NCBI GenBank assembly: GCA_035651755.1
Contig: DASRFA010000013.1
Span: forward strand, 372,001-436,000
Source: DASRFA01 sp035651755
Lineage (GTDB): Bacteria > Desulfobacterota > Binatia > UBA12015
Reading direction: 5' to 3'
DNA length: 64,000 bases
In this document: in pieces, positions 56,690 through 63,020 of the stretch
How the letters are laid out: each line of letters starts with the position of its first letter
Numbering within the stretch: the stretch's first letter is position 1
Program-made: the position numbers and the translations under genes
The notes under the pieces: generated by a model
Told to the model about the DNA's origin: nothing
Seen by the model: only the letters and a program-made list of their open reading frames with translations
Databases searched by the model: none

Positions 56690-57319
56690 TTAGCCCTCCG
56701 CGCCGCCCGCGAGTAACCGCGCGATCGCGCACGCCATATCGATCGAAAGCGACCGAATGTTGATTGACACACTGTCGCCGCTTACCTGTACGTCGGCCGC
56801 GTTGTCGCCGCGCGTCCAGTAGGACGAACCGCCCGCGCGATGCTGCGGTTGGTAGAGGTCCAACCCCGCAGCGCGCAGGCGCGCGACGTTCGCCGCTACC
56901 TTCGCGGCGTAGCTGTCAGACCGCGCGCGCCGTGCACGGAACTTCGCCATGGCATCGTCGAGCGCCGGGAGCAACCGCCGCTTGATTTCCGAAGCGACGC
57001 GGTCCGGCGCGGCGTCGAGCGCAACCGTGATCACGGGACGCGCAACGCCCGATGGCCATAGGTCGCGATGGCGAGTCAGGTCCGCGGGGTCCGGCGCGAC
57101 GTCGCCGCGAACGATCAAGCGGCGCCTGTAGCCGTCGACACTGAAAGTCAATTCGCATTCGTTCGCGTCGGTCAATTCACAGGCGCGCCAAGCGCGATCG
57201 CCGTCCGCATCCGGCTTACCTTGCGTCCATTTGCGGTCGCCGATCGACAATATTTCGCCGATGGTTGCGACGCGCGCCGGTAGCGCCCGCTCGGATACTT
57301 GCTGGTTTTCGTATGACAT
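56690..57319 (-). CDS. Phage protein of unknown function
   Basis: 209 residues behind a GCGGAGGG module. N-terminal beta-rich half (ARVATIGEILSIGDRKWTQG; ECELTFSVDGYRRRLIVRG), then a helix-rich middle (VASEIKRRLLPALDDAMAKFRA), and VQVSGDSVSINIRSLSIDMAC. No family recognised. Confidence 0.55.
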   Translation of the reverse strand: MSYENQQVSERALPARVATIGEILSIGDRKWTQGKPDADGDRAWRACELTDANECELTFSVDGYRRRLIVRGDVAPDPADLTRHRDLWPSGVARPVITVALDAAPDRVASEIKRRLLPALDDAMAKFRARRARSDSYAAKVAANVARLRAAGLDLYQPQHRAGGSSYWTRGDNAADVQVSGDSVSINIRSLSIDMACAIARLLAGGAEG

Positions 57320-57322
57320 AGC

Positions 57323-57616
57323 TCAACCCTCCGCGCGGCGCGCCGGGCGTGACCGCTTGAATAGCTCGCGCCCGTCGACAGTTTCGACGATGCGAGCGCC
57401 AACCTTGGCCAGCGCGTCGCCGGGCGTGAGCTTATCGGCGCACGCGGCGCACATAACGTTTTCCGAGCGATTGCCGCTCGCGTGCTCGACGGTCAGGATG
57501 ACCGTGCGCCGGCAATCGAGAATGCTGCCACAGTGACGGCAAGTGATGGAGTAGCCGGCCGCCCATTTCAGCAGATTGCGGTTGAGTGTTGGCGCGATGC
57601 CTAAGGTGTCTTCCAT
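57323..57616 (-). CDS. Zinc-ribbon phage protein
   Basis: 97 residues; GGAGATACC precedes ATG 57616. YSITCRHCGSILDC and NVMCAACADKL provide a four-Cys zinc site. The regulatory TTGACA-type site at 57624-57638 almost touches the SD, so a bound repressor would also mask translation-initiation DNA. Confidence 0.55.
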   Translation of the reverse strand: MEDTLGIAPTLNRNLLKWAAGYSITCRHCGSILDCRRTVILTVEHASGNRSENVMCAACADKLTPGDALAKVGARIVETVDGRELFKRSRPARRAEG

Positions 57617-57623
57617 GGTATCT

Positions 57624-57638
57624 CCTGACATTGTCAAT
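57624..57638 (-). promoter_or_regulatory. TTGACA-type site abutting a ribosome-binding site
   Basis: Minus-strand ATTGACAATGTCAGG, whose last bases are the SD of the gene starting at 57616. No room for a -10 box, so it is more likely an operator or stoperator. Confidence 0.55.
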
Positions 57639-57651
57639 GCGCGCGACGCAG

Positions 57652-57882
57652 CTATGGACGCTGCAGCGCGCGACGGAACACCGTCTGCCGATTGCCGTCC
57701 GCATCCTCTACGACTGCGAAGGTATGCGACCAACCGCGCATATTGGGACCGTAGTAACGCGTGACGCCACGCACGCGCGCGTTGCGCTCGATTGCGCGGC
57801 CGCGCGGACAGCCGTGCGTCAACGGTTCGCACAAGTCCAGTACGCCGGGGCGGTAGATCCAAGGGAATCGAGGGCGCGCCAT
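57652..57882 (-). CDS. Small phage protein, unknown
   Basis: 76 residues behind a GCGGAGGG module. Contains YRPGVLDLCEPLTHGCPRG and HTFAVVEDADGNRQTVFRRAL. The C-terminal half is beta-hairpin-like. Unknown. Confidence 0.5.
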   Translation of the reverse strand: MARPRFPWIYRPGVLDLCEPLTHGCPRGRAIERNARVRGVTRYYGPNMRGWSHTFAVVEDADGNRQTVFRRALQRP

Positions 57883-57886
57883 GGTC

Positions 57887-58093
57887 CTAGCCCTCCGCGG
57901 CCGCGCGCTGCGCCGCGCGAATGCGGCGAAGTAGCTCGCGCGCGAATTGCGGGCTGACGCGACCGCGCCAGAATGGACCCCGGCCGCCTCGCCTTACTTC
58001 GCGCGGCCCGCATCCGGCGGGTCCGTCGTAGAACCAACCTTCGGCGTCGCGGGTTAGTGTCAGCATGCCAAAACGGTAGACCGTGGCGTCCAT
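57887..58093 (-). CDS. Small phage protein, unknown
   Basis: 68 residues with VYRFGMLTLTRDAEGWFYDG and a basic C-terminus, ending Ala-Ala-Ala-Glu-Gly. Starts behind GCGGAGGGGGTTGAGCT. Unknown. Confidence 0.5.
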   Translation of the reverse strand: MDATVYRFGMLTLTRDAEGWFYDGPAGCGPREVRRGGRGPFWRGRVSPQFARELLRRIRAAQRAAAEG

Positions 58094-58119
58094 AGCTCAA
58101 CCCCCTCCGCGCCGCGCGC

Positions 58120-58392
58120 CTAGCGCCCGCCCGTGGCCAGAAGCGACCACGTCCCGTCATCTTCCGCGCAGTAGATCGCGAGCACGATGCCGCGCGGCGC
58201 GTCGACCACGAATCGCACGGCGCGGCCGCAGCCGACATCCACGCTCGGTACCGCGCTGTAGGCGACCACGCCCGTCGCGGCGTCATGGGTAACGGGGTCC
58301 AGCTCGCCGAACGTCCAGCGAGCGGGAGTGTCGGGAAACGACTGTGAACCGATCAAGCTAATGAAAGCGGCAACTGCAGTAAGCATTTTCAT
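58120..58392 (-). CDS. Small secreted protein
   Basis: 90 residues with a signal-like N-terminus (KMLTAVAAFISLIGSQSF). The mature part has YSAVPSVDVGCGRAVRFVVDAP and VLAIYCAEDD with two Cys. ATG overlaps the upstream stop. Unknown function. Confidence 0.55.
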   Translation of the reverse strand: MKMLTAVAAFISLIGSQSFPDTPARWTFGELDPVTHDAATGVVAYSAVPSVDVGCGRAVRFVVDAPRGIVLAIYCAEDDGTWSLLATGGR

Positions 58393-58547
58393 TCCTCCAC
58401 AAGTCCGGTATGCGATTCACAATCTTCGCACCATGTGTCGTCCGCATCGTCCGCCGGTTGAACTACTGCGTTCGTATTTGGGTCCACCCAAACGTGAGCG
58501 CGCACGTGGCGGCCGCCGCACTTCGCGCAAACAGGTCTAGTCGGCAT
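58389..58547 (-). CDS. 52-residue zinc-ribbon mini-protein
   Basis: Found by reading the gap. ATG 58547 follows CTGGAGGAATA. Sequence has RPVCAKCGGRHV and DTWCEDCESH, a four-Cys zinc site. It ends GAGGA-ATGA, giving both its stop and the next gene's SD. Confidence 0.6.
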   Translation of the reverse strand: MPTRPVCAKCGGRHVRAHVWVDPNTNAVVQPADDADDTWCEDCESHTGLVEE

Positions 58548-58564
58548 TATTCCTCCAGGTTGGT

Positions 58565-58580
58565 GGCGCCCGCGGGCGCC
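58565..58580. repeat. GGCGCC palindrome, copy 1
   Basis: GGCGCCCGCGGGCGCC is a perfect 16-bp palindrome, 18 bases upstream of the start codon of the zinc-ribbon mini-gene. Confidence 0.8.
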
Positions 58581-58583
58581 GGG

Positions 58584-58778
58584 TTAGGGCGTTACTTCGT
58601 ATCGTCCGATCGCGTTGCCGTTGACGTCCAGTAATTGCCGGGCGCCGACCGTGCACCGCTGGCGAATGGCAAGTTGAATCTCGCCCGGCGCAATGCTGCG
58701 CAGGATTCGACAGGCCTCACGCGCGGGATTAGGCTCGAATGCTGCGTTGTCCATTTCGATTGTGACGGTGAGTGTCAT
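58584..58778 (-). CDS. Small phage protein, unknown
   Basis: 64 residues, beta-rich (TLTVTIEMDNAAFEPNPAREA; ARQLLDVNGNAIGRYEV). Flanked on both sides by near-identical GGCGCC palindromes, which gives it the look of a cassette. Unknown. Confidence 0.5.
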   Translation of the reverse strand: MTLTVTIEMDNAAFEPNPAREACRILRSIAPGEIQLAIRQRCTVGARQLLDVNGNAIGRYEVTP

Positions 58779-58794
58779 TGTCGCGCCTTCCTAT

Positions 58795-58810
58795 GGCGCC
58801 CGCAGGCGCC
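58795..58810. repeat. GGCGCC palindrome, copy 2
   Basis: GGCGCCCGCAGGCGCC differs from copy 1 by one base. It lies 17 bases upstream of the start codon at 58778, the same distance as copy 1 from its gene. Confidence 0.8.
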
Positions 58811-58813
58811 GTT

Positions 58814-58828
58814 GCGAACATTGTCAAT
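58814..58828 (-). promoter_or_regulatory. TTGACA-type site
   Basis: Minus-strand ATTGACAATGTTCGC between two early genes. The right half is degenerate, so only the left half-site is strong. Confidence 0.45.
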
Positions 58829-59057
58829 CGCGAACGCCCGGAAAGACCACGGGTCCGGTGATCGGGCAACCGCGCCAATGCGACTGGCCCGTCCTTACCG
58901 CGTCGAGAAAATCGGCCAGCGAGCGCAGGTTGATCGCGGCGGTTCCGGCAACGTCCTGCCATGATGCATTGCCGGGTCCGACGACATCACCCGCGAGGAT
59001 GTCGAGGTCGCCGATAGCGTCAAGGTAAAGCTTCTGCACAGTGTCGTAGATGTCCAT
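58824..59057 (-). CDS. Small phage protein, unknown
   Basis: 77 residues: DIYDTVQKLYLDAIGDLDILAG and LRSLADFLDAVRTGQSHWRG. Starts behind a GCGGAGGG module whose stop belongs to a 13-codon leader. Unknown. Confidence 0.5.
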   Translation of the reverse strand: MDIYDTVQKLYLDAIGDLDILAGDVVGPGNASWQDVAGTAAINLRSLADFLDAVRTGQSHWRGCPITGPVVFPGVRD

Positions 59058-59060
59058 CGG

Positions 59061-59102
59061 TCAGCCCTCCGCGAGCGCCGTACGCTCGTCTGTTGTCGAC
59101 AT
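59061..59102 (-). CDS. 13-residue leader ORF
   Basis: ATG 59102 lies inside a TTGACA-type site and opens a 13-codon frame that ends Ala-Leu-Ala-Glu-Gly-stop three bases before the next ATG. Its end is the GCGGAGGG module. Probably a leader or coupling ORF. Confidence 0.35.
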   Translation of the reverse strand: MSTTDERTALAEG

Positions 59103-59109
59103 TGTCAAT
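59095..59109 (-). promoter_or_regulatory. TTGACA-type site
   Basis: Minus-strand ATTGACAATGTCGAC. The ATG inside it is the start of the 13-codon leader, so a bound protein would cover that start. Confidence 0.5.
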
Positions 59110-59113
59110 GCCC

Positions 59114-59452
59114 CTAGCGCGCGACGGCGCCGCTGCGCCGGTAGACGCGCACGGCCCCGCGACGGTCCCGCAGCGTTCGCACGAATGCCGTTGCCATGGC
59201 CCGCTCGCAACGGCGGTTGTCCCGAGCGATGGCCAGTAACCGCACGCCATGCCGATAGCGGCGTCGGCGCTCGATTGCGCTCGCAGCGGTCAGGAGCCAA
59301 CGGCCGGCGCGCCCGGCGAGCGTAGCCAGCGGCGAGCGTGGCGCATAGCGGTAGGCGAGGGTGCCCTCGCACGCGACCGGCGACGTGCGCGCCATGTCGG
59401 GCGCGAGCGCGATGCGGGCGCGATCGGATAGCTGTAGGGTTGCGGTTGTCAT
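59114..59452 (-). CDS. Phage protein, unknown
   Basis: 112 residues starting MTTATL behind a GCGGAGGG module. AGRAGRWLLTAASAIERRRRY and an Arg-rich C-terminus (RTLRDRRGAVRVYRRSG). The first 18 bases around the start are identical to a second in-frame ATG at 59691 in the neighbour. Confidence 0.45.
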   Translation of the reverse strand: MTTATLQLSDRARIALAPDMARTSPVACEGTLAYRYAPRSPLATLAGRAGRWLLTAASAIERRRRYRHGVRLLAIARDNRRCERAMATAFVRTLRDRRGAVRVYRRSGAVAR

Positions 59453-59814
59453 GCGACCCTCCGCGTCCGCCGGGTGATTCCGCGGTCGGTCCATTCGAGC
59501 TTGTCGAGATGCACGCCCTCACGCGGCGATCCGAGGTCGCTGCGGTCGACGTACCAAATCTTGCGACATGATGGACACGTGCGGTCGTATGTCTCGCGCG
59601 GGACGTCTGCGATCGCAGTGAACAATGCGAGACGGCCGCAACACGGGTACTTCGCGCGCAGCGTGCGCCGTGGCAGGGTTGCGGTTGTCATGGCGTCACC
59701 CGGCGGGCGCCGCTCGCCCGCGGTCGCACCGAACAGGACCGGGCATCCGCAGCGGCGGCAACCGGCATCGTGGTCAACGTCGATCAACGGCGTTTCGCAT
59801 TCGCAGTACAGCAT
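59449..59814 (-). CDS. Double zinc-ribbon protein, possibly two fused genes
   Basis: 121 residues. The first part has YCECETPLIDVDHDAGCRRCG. An internal ATG at 59691 opens MTTATLPRRTLRAKYPCC..TCPSCRKIWYVDRSDLG, a second ribbon. The internal start region duplicates the start of the downstream gene, so it may be used on its own. Overlaps the next gene by ATGA. Confidence 0.5.
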   Translation of the reverse strand: MLYCECETPLIDVDHDAGCRRCGCPVLFGATAGERRPPGDAMTTATLPRRTLRAKYPCCGRLALFTAIADVPRETYDRTCPSCRKIWYVDRSDLGSPREGVHLDKLEWTDRGITRRTRRVA

Positions 59815-59818
59815 GGCG

Positions 59819-60241
59819 TCAGACCTCCTCTGAGCGCAGCACCTCGGCCACCGCGTCGACCGTGCCGTTGTCGCGACCGGCGCAGACGAGCGCACCCGTG
59901 CGCTGGCCAGTCGGCACGTCGCGAGGCGTCGGACGCTCCCAGCAACGCCCGATCGCGTACCCGTAGGCGAACGCGGTCGCCTCGCGCTGGTAGCGGCGCC
60001 CCTCGCGCGCCTGGGCGAGCTCGTCATAGGTCGCGAGATACATCGGCGCAGTGCGGTCGGGCGCCGCGTCCGCGTCGGCCGCGTTGTACTGCACCCAGCC
60101 CAGTGCGCCGTCGACCTGCGGCGCGCGGCCGTGCGTCGCGTGGTCGATTTCCCATCCGTCGCAGATCCGCAGTGCGGTGCGGAGCGATTCCTCGCGCGCC
60201 TCGCGATCCCAGAAAGCCAAGTACGCTTCGCCGAATGCCAT
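59819..60241 (-). CDS. First gene of the leftward early operon, unknown
   Basis: 140 residues; GGGGGAGACG precedes ATG 60241. Contains FGEAYLAFWDREAREESLRTAL, YLATYDELAQAREGRRYQRE and ATAFAYGYAIGRCWERPTPRD. No family recognised. Lies directly behind two promoter/operator sites. Confidence 0.55.
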   Translation of the reverse strand: MAFGEAYLAFWDREAREESLRTALRICDGWEIDHATHGRAPQVDGALGWVQYNAADADAAPDRTAPMYLATYDELAQAREGRRYQREATAFAYGYAIGRCWERPTPRDVPTGQRTGALVCAGRDNGTVDAVAEVLRSEEV

Positions 60242-60286
60242 CGTCTCCCCCTTCGTGCTGTGCACAATGTCGCTAACCACGATGCC

Positions 60287-60316
60287 GTTATGCAATGGGC
60301 CTGCAGCACTGTCAAC
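60287..60316 (-). promoter_or_regulatory. Early leftward promoter 1
   Basis: Minus strand: GTTGACAGTGCTGCA with TTGACA, 17 bases, then CATAAC (60292-60287). Lies 46 bases upstream of the first gene of the leftward operon. Confidence 0.65.
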
Positions 60317-60358
60317 GACCTTCTGAGAGATTTCTGAAAAACGTAGCGCTGGCGCGGG

Positions 60359-60387
60359 AAAATAGTTGCGACAATGTCAATGTCAAG
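60359..60387 (-). promoter_or_regulatory. Early leftward promoter 2 with overlapping TTGACA sites
   Basis: Minus strand: TTGACA (60386-60381), 16 bases, then TATTTT (60364-60359). Inside the spacer is a second copy, ATTGACATTGTCGCA (60381-60367), which shares TGACATTGTCGCAAC with the site at 6346. Confidence 0.65.
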
Positions 60388-60478
60388 CAATGGACGAAGG
60401 CGTAGCTACCCGAGCGTAAGTTACGGTGGCGTAGCGTAGGCGTGCGGGGCGAGGGGGCGGCGAGGGCTGACGTCTAAT

Positions 60479-60493
60479 TGAAAACGATTCTCA
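60479..60493. promoter_or_regulatory. Fur-box-like inverted repeat 1
   Basis: TGAAAACGATTCTCA resembles the 7-1-7 inverted repeat of Fur boxes (about 12 of 15 positions). Could be a host-regulator site; weak alone, stronger with the second copy at 60634. Confidence 0.35.
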
Positions 60494-60580
60494 ATTTCAT
60501 GTCGGCCACCGCGGCGCTCGGAAGGCAGACCGACTGGCCTGGCGCAGTGCGGCAACCAGATGTGGTTCAACGCGGTGCGG

Positions 60581-60626
60581 CTGGTTCAAATGAACCAGGC
60601 AACGGGCCGACGCTGACCGTCGGTCA
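60581..60626. promoter_or_regulatory. Two perfect inverted repeats in the control region
   Basis: CTGGTTCA-AA-TGAACCAG (60581-60598) and CTGACCG-T-CGGTCAG (60612-60626) are both perfect. They lie between the divergent early promoters and look like repressor operators of at least two different proteins. Confidence 0.55.
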
Positions 60627-60633
60627 GTGATTT

Positions 60634-60648
60634 TGATAATCACTTTCA
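60634..60648. promoter_or_regulatory. Fur-box-like inverted repeat 2
   Basis: TGATAATCACTTTCA, matching TGATAATNATTATCA at 13 of 15 positions. Lies 29 bases before the -35 box of the rightward promoter. Confidence 0.4.
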
Positions 60649-60676
60649 ATTGGACTTCCACCGCAATGCGTTGTGT

Positions 60677-60705
60677 TTGACCTAGGCGCCGCTCTGTTCT
60701 ATTTC
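60677..60705 (+). promoter_or_regulatory. Rightward promoter
   Basis: TTGACC, 17-base spacer, TATTTC (60700-60705), 45 bases before ATG 60750. The only gene it can serve is 60750-61346. Confidence 0.6.
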
Positions 60706-60749
60706 TGGGCCTTGCCGAAGCAATTCGTTATTGCTTGGGGGTCAGAAAA

Positions 60750-61346
60750 ATGAGCGAAAACGTAGACTTACAGGGGAATTCCCCGGATTTGCCCCGGTTC
60801 TCGGACGTGGCCAACCAGCTAGCGGCGCCGCTTCCGGTGCCCGCATCCGAGACGGTCAAACGACGGCCGGGCGCGCCCAAGGGAAATCAGAACGCGCGCA
60901 AGCACGGGTTGCGGACGCGCAACTTTCGGGCATTCGATCGGCGGAAGGGTGCCGATCGGCGAGCGCTCGAAACCGTGGCCGCGATCGAGCGAGCGCTAGG
61001 CGAGAAGCGCGCGACGCCCCAGCGCTTGCTCATTCTAGCCAACGTCGCGCGACGTCTGCGCGACCTCGCAAAGGTCGACGGCTACCTAGCCCGCACGGGC
61101 GAATTCATTGGCAAGTCAAAGGGGATGCCCACGCCCACGCCGCTCGTGGAGTACCGCCTGCGGTTGCTCGAATCGATCGACCGGGCGATGGAGCGCATCG
61201 GGCTAGACGCCGGCGCGCCGGCGCGCGCGACCCTCGCCGATGTCGTCGCATCGTTCAGCGCGGTCGACACCGACGACGATGGGTCTAGCGACCCCGGAGA
61301 CGAGAGCTCCGGCGGCGCGGCACCCGCGGTACCGCCCGCGGCGTGA
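60750..61346 (+). CDS. Basic phage/mobile-element protein
   Basis: 198 residues; GGGGGTCAG precedes the ATG. A central VKRRPGAPKGNQNARKHGLR motif is common to small proteins of phages and mobile elements. It is followed by helices (RRALETVAAIERALGEKR; RLLILANVARRLRDLAKVD; YRLRLLESIDRAMERIGL) and an acidic tail. It might be DNA-binding, regulatory or small-terminase-like. It is the only rightward gene in the right part and is followed by a terminator. Confidence 0.55.
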   Translation: MSENVDLQGNSPDLPRFSDVANQLAAPLPVPASETVKRRPGAPKGNQNARKHGLRTRNFRAFDRRKGADRRALETVAAIERALGEKRATPQRLLILANVARRLRDLAKVDGYLARTGEFIGKSKGMPTPTPLVEYRLRLLESIDRAMERIGLDAGAPARATLADVVASFSAVDTDDDGSSDPGDESSGGAAPAVPPAA

Positions 61347-61391
61347 TCGCGCGCCTCGCGGGCGCCTGGCGCGTTGGCGGGGCAGCCTCGC

Positions 61392-61448
61392 GGGGGTCGC
61401 GACTACCCATGGGGACCCCCCGCTTGAGCGGTCGCGGCCGCTTTTGTT
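61392..61448 (+). terminator. Rho-independent terminator
   Basis: A GGGGGTC/GACCCCC hairpin (61392-61420) is followed by AGCGGTCG/CGGCCGCT (61427-61442) and a TTTTGTT tract. Ends the transcript of the 60750 gene. Confidence 0.65.
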
Positions 61449-61537
61449 GCGCGTAAATCCCGCCGCAATCCTGGGACTTTTTCCGACGCGACGCGTCACC
61501 GCGGGGCGCCAGCACGTGTGCCTACCGGCCCGAGCCG

Positions 61538-61744
61538 CTACCCAAGGAGCGCCGAGAGCACGTCGACGAGTTCGCGGGCCATGTCCGGCGTAAGGGTGAG
61601 GCTGGGGATCCGGGCCGTCGGTGCCGAAATCGTGATCGCCGCACTGGCCCCCTCCTCCTTGACCATCTTGACCTGGCCGCCGACTCTCCGCCTGACCAGC
61701 TGCGGACCGCGGAGATACCCGCGCTGCGCGCGCTCGATGCTCAT
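61538..61744 (-). CDS. Small phage protein, unknown
   Basis: 68 residues: basic N-terminus (RGYLRGPQLVRRRVGGQVK), a beta part (AAITISAPTARIPSLTLTP) and a helix MARELVDVLSALLG. Overlaps the next gene by four bases. Its helix resembles the C-terminal helix of the neighbour (ARELWEMLGAV), suggesting related folds. Confidence 0.5.
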   Translation of the reverse strand: MSIERAQRGYLRGPQLVRRRVGGQVKMVKEEGASAAITISAPTARIPSLTLTPDMARELVDVLSALLG

Positions 61745-61926
61745 CGCCCCTCCCCCGGGACCGCCCCGAGCATCTCCCAGAGCTCCCGGGCGGCCTCGGG
61801 TGAATGGAGATAGGTGATGGGTCCGTTGCCGAAGTCCTCATGCGGGGTCACCTCGATGCACGTCGTCGGCTCCGTCGAGGGACGCCGGACCCTGTAGAAC
61901 TTCCCCTCGAGCTCCACGACCCTCAC
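61741..61926 (-). CDS. Small phage protein, unknown
   Basis: 61 residues: MRVVELEGKFYRVRRPSTEP, then FGNGPITYLHSPEAARELWEML. Overlaps both neighbours. Unknown. Confidence 0.5.
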   Translation of the reverse strand: MRVVELEGKFYRVRRPSTEPTTCIEVTPHEDFGNGPITYLHSPEAARELWEMLGAVPGEGR

Positions 61927-62219
61927 TGGGGCACCTCCGTCGCCGGCGTGGCCTCGGCGAGCTTCATTCGCTCCGAGACCACCTTCGCGAGCGTGGCGAT
62001 CTGGGCCGTGACGTCACGGACGAACGTGACCGAGGTCGCCGGGATCGCGTACATGGGCTTCCGGTGGTCGTCGAGGAAGGTGACCCACCCCTCGCTCGTT
62101 CGCATGTCGTGCACACCTTGAAGGTAGAGCTCCGGGAGCACCTTCCCGTCCTCGCCCCGGACCTCGCACCCTGGCCTAAGGGAAACGACCCAGATATGTC
62201 CTTGCGCCCTGCTATCCAT
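61923..62219 (-). CDS. Small phage protein, unknown
   Basis: 98 residues; AGGAGGCGAA precedes ATG 62219. Beta-rich (HIWVVSLRPGCEVRGEDGK; GWVTFLDDHRKPMYAIPATS) with a helical end VTAQIATLAKVVSERMKL. First gene after the repeat-rich region. Confidence 0.5.
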   Translation of the reverse strand: MDSRAQGHIWVVSLRPGCEVRGEDGKVLPELYLQGVHDMRTSEGWVTFLDDHRKPMYAIPATSVTFVRDVTAQIATLAKVVSERMKLAEATPATEVPQ

Positions 62220-62241
62220 TTCGCCTCCTACCCCCCATTTT

Positions 62242-62526
62242 GGCACCACCCGCACCACCCTTGGCACCACCCTTTTCTGAAGGTTGGTGACACTTTTTCT
62301 GAGCCAGGTCGTGGACTTACGCGATTGTCACCACGGCACCACCAAAAACCGGTCCCTATACTACCAGGGGGGTTGGTGGGCCTTGGCATATGCCATATTC
62401 CTACTCCCCCTATTTACCTTCCATTACTAAAATGGTGGTGACAGGTAGTGACAAGCTGTAACTGCCCGGCGAGACAGGAGAAAGTTGTCACACCGCAGTG
62501 CGTCATGGGGTGGTGCCGGCACCACC
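62242..62526. repeat. Repeat-rich control or origin-like region
   Basis: GGCACCACC occurs at 62242, 62263 and 62335, with a CGCACCACC variant at 62251 and the reverse-complement-type GGTGGTGAC at 62434. A perfect 18-bp palindrome, GGTGGTGCCGGCACCACC, lies at 62509-62526. The region also includes the most AT-rich stretch nearby (62396-62436). No gene is seen in 62220-62720. It could be an iteron origin or a clustered operator. Confidence 0.6.
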
Positions 62527-62577
62527 CTGGGGCGGTGACGCGGCAGGCCCCCCCCACGGCCCTCGCGGGCAACGTGC

Positions 62578-62642
62578 TTGACGCCCGTCGGGGCCCGTGC
62601 TATTCGTGCGCCTGCCGACCGGGCCCCCGGGGCTCCGGTCGG
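62578..62642 (+). promoter_or_regulatory. Promoter-like element plus long hairpin, no gene downstream on this strand
   Basis: TTGACG, 17 bases, TATTCG (62578-62606), then CCGACCGG...CCGGTCGG (62615-62642) with a further GC inner stem. Could make a short RNA, or the hairpin could end the leftward transcript. Weak evidence. Confidence 0.3.
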
Positions 62643-62720
62643 AGAGCTCGCCCGCCACGTGCGGAAGGAGTAAGGGCGGCGTCGGGTAGCGGTCGGGCCG
62701 CCCCGGCGCCGTCAACTTGC

Positions 62721-63020
62721 TCACGGCGCCCCCCGCGCGGCCCGCTCCGCCCCGTCCAGGGCTTCCCACACCGCGTTCAGCACGCGCTCGAACCGCGGTC
62801 GCCACGGCGCCGCGCGGTCGAGGCGGACCGTATATCTTCCGCCCCCGAGCGCGAGGACGTAGCCGTCCCGCCCCGCCCGAACCACCCGCAGGGCCCGGGT
62901 CTCAACGAACGGTGCTCTCGGGGCTTCGACGAGCGCCGGCGACAGGAAGAGGGGGCACTCGCGCGGGAAGTGGATGAAGTCGCCCTCGCGCTGCCGGAGG
63001 AGCTCGGCCCAGGGGCTCAC
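62721..63020 (-). CDS. Small phage protein, unknown
   Basis: 99 residues from GTG 63020 (GTGA overlap). Contains LLRQREGDFIHFPRECPLFL, VVRAGRDGYVLALGGGRYTVR and a helical end RFERVLNAVWEALDGAERA. Unknown. Confidence 0.5.
   Translation of the reverse strand: MSPWAELLRQREGDFIHFPRECPLFLSPALVEAPRAPFVETRALRVVRAGRDGYVLALGGGRYTVRLDRAAPWRPRFERVLNAVWEALDGAERAARGAP

Noticed and set aside
60565..60600. Possible tRNA T-loop (GGTTCAAAT)
   Set aside because: No acceptor stem, anticodon arm or CCA can be folded around it; it is part of a perfect inverted repeat.
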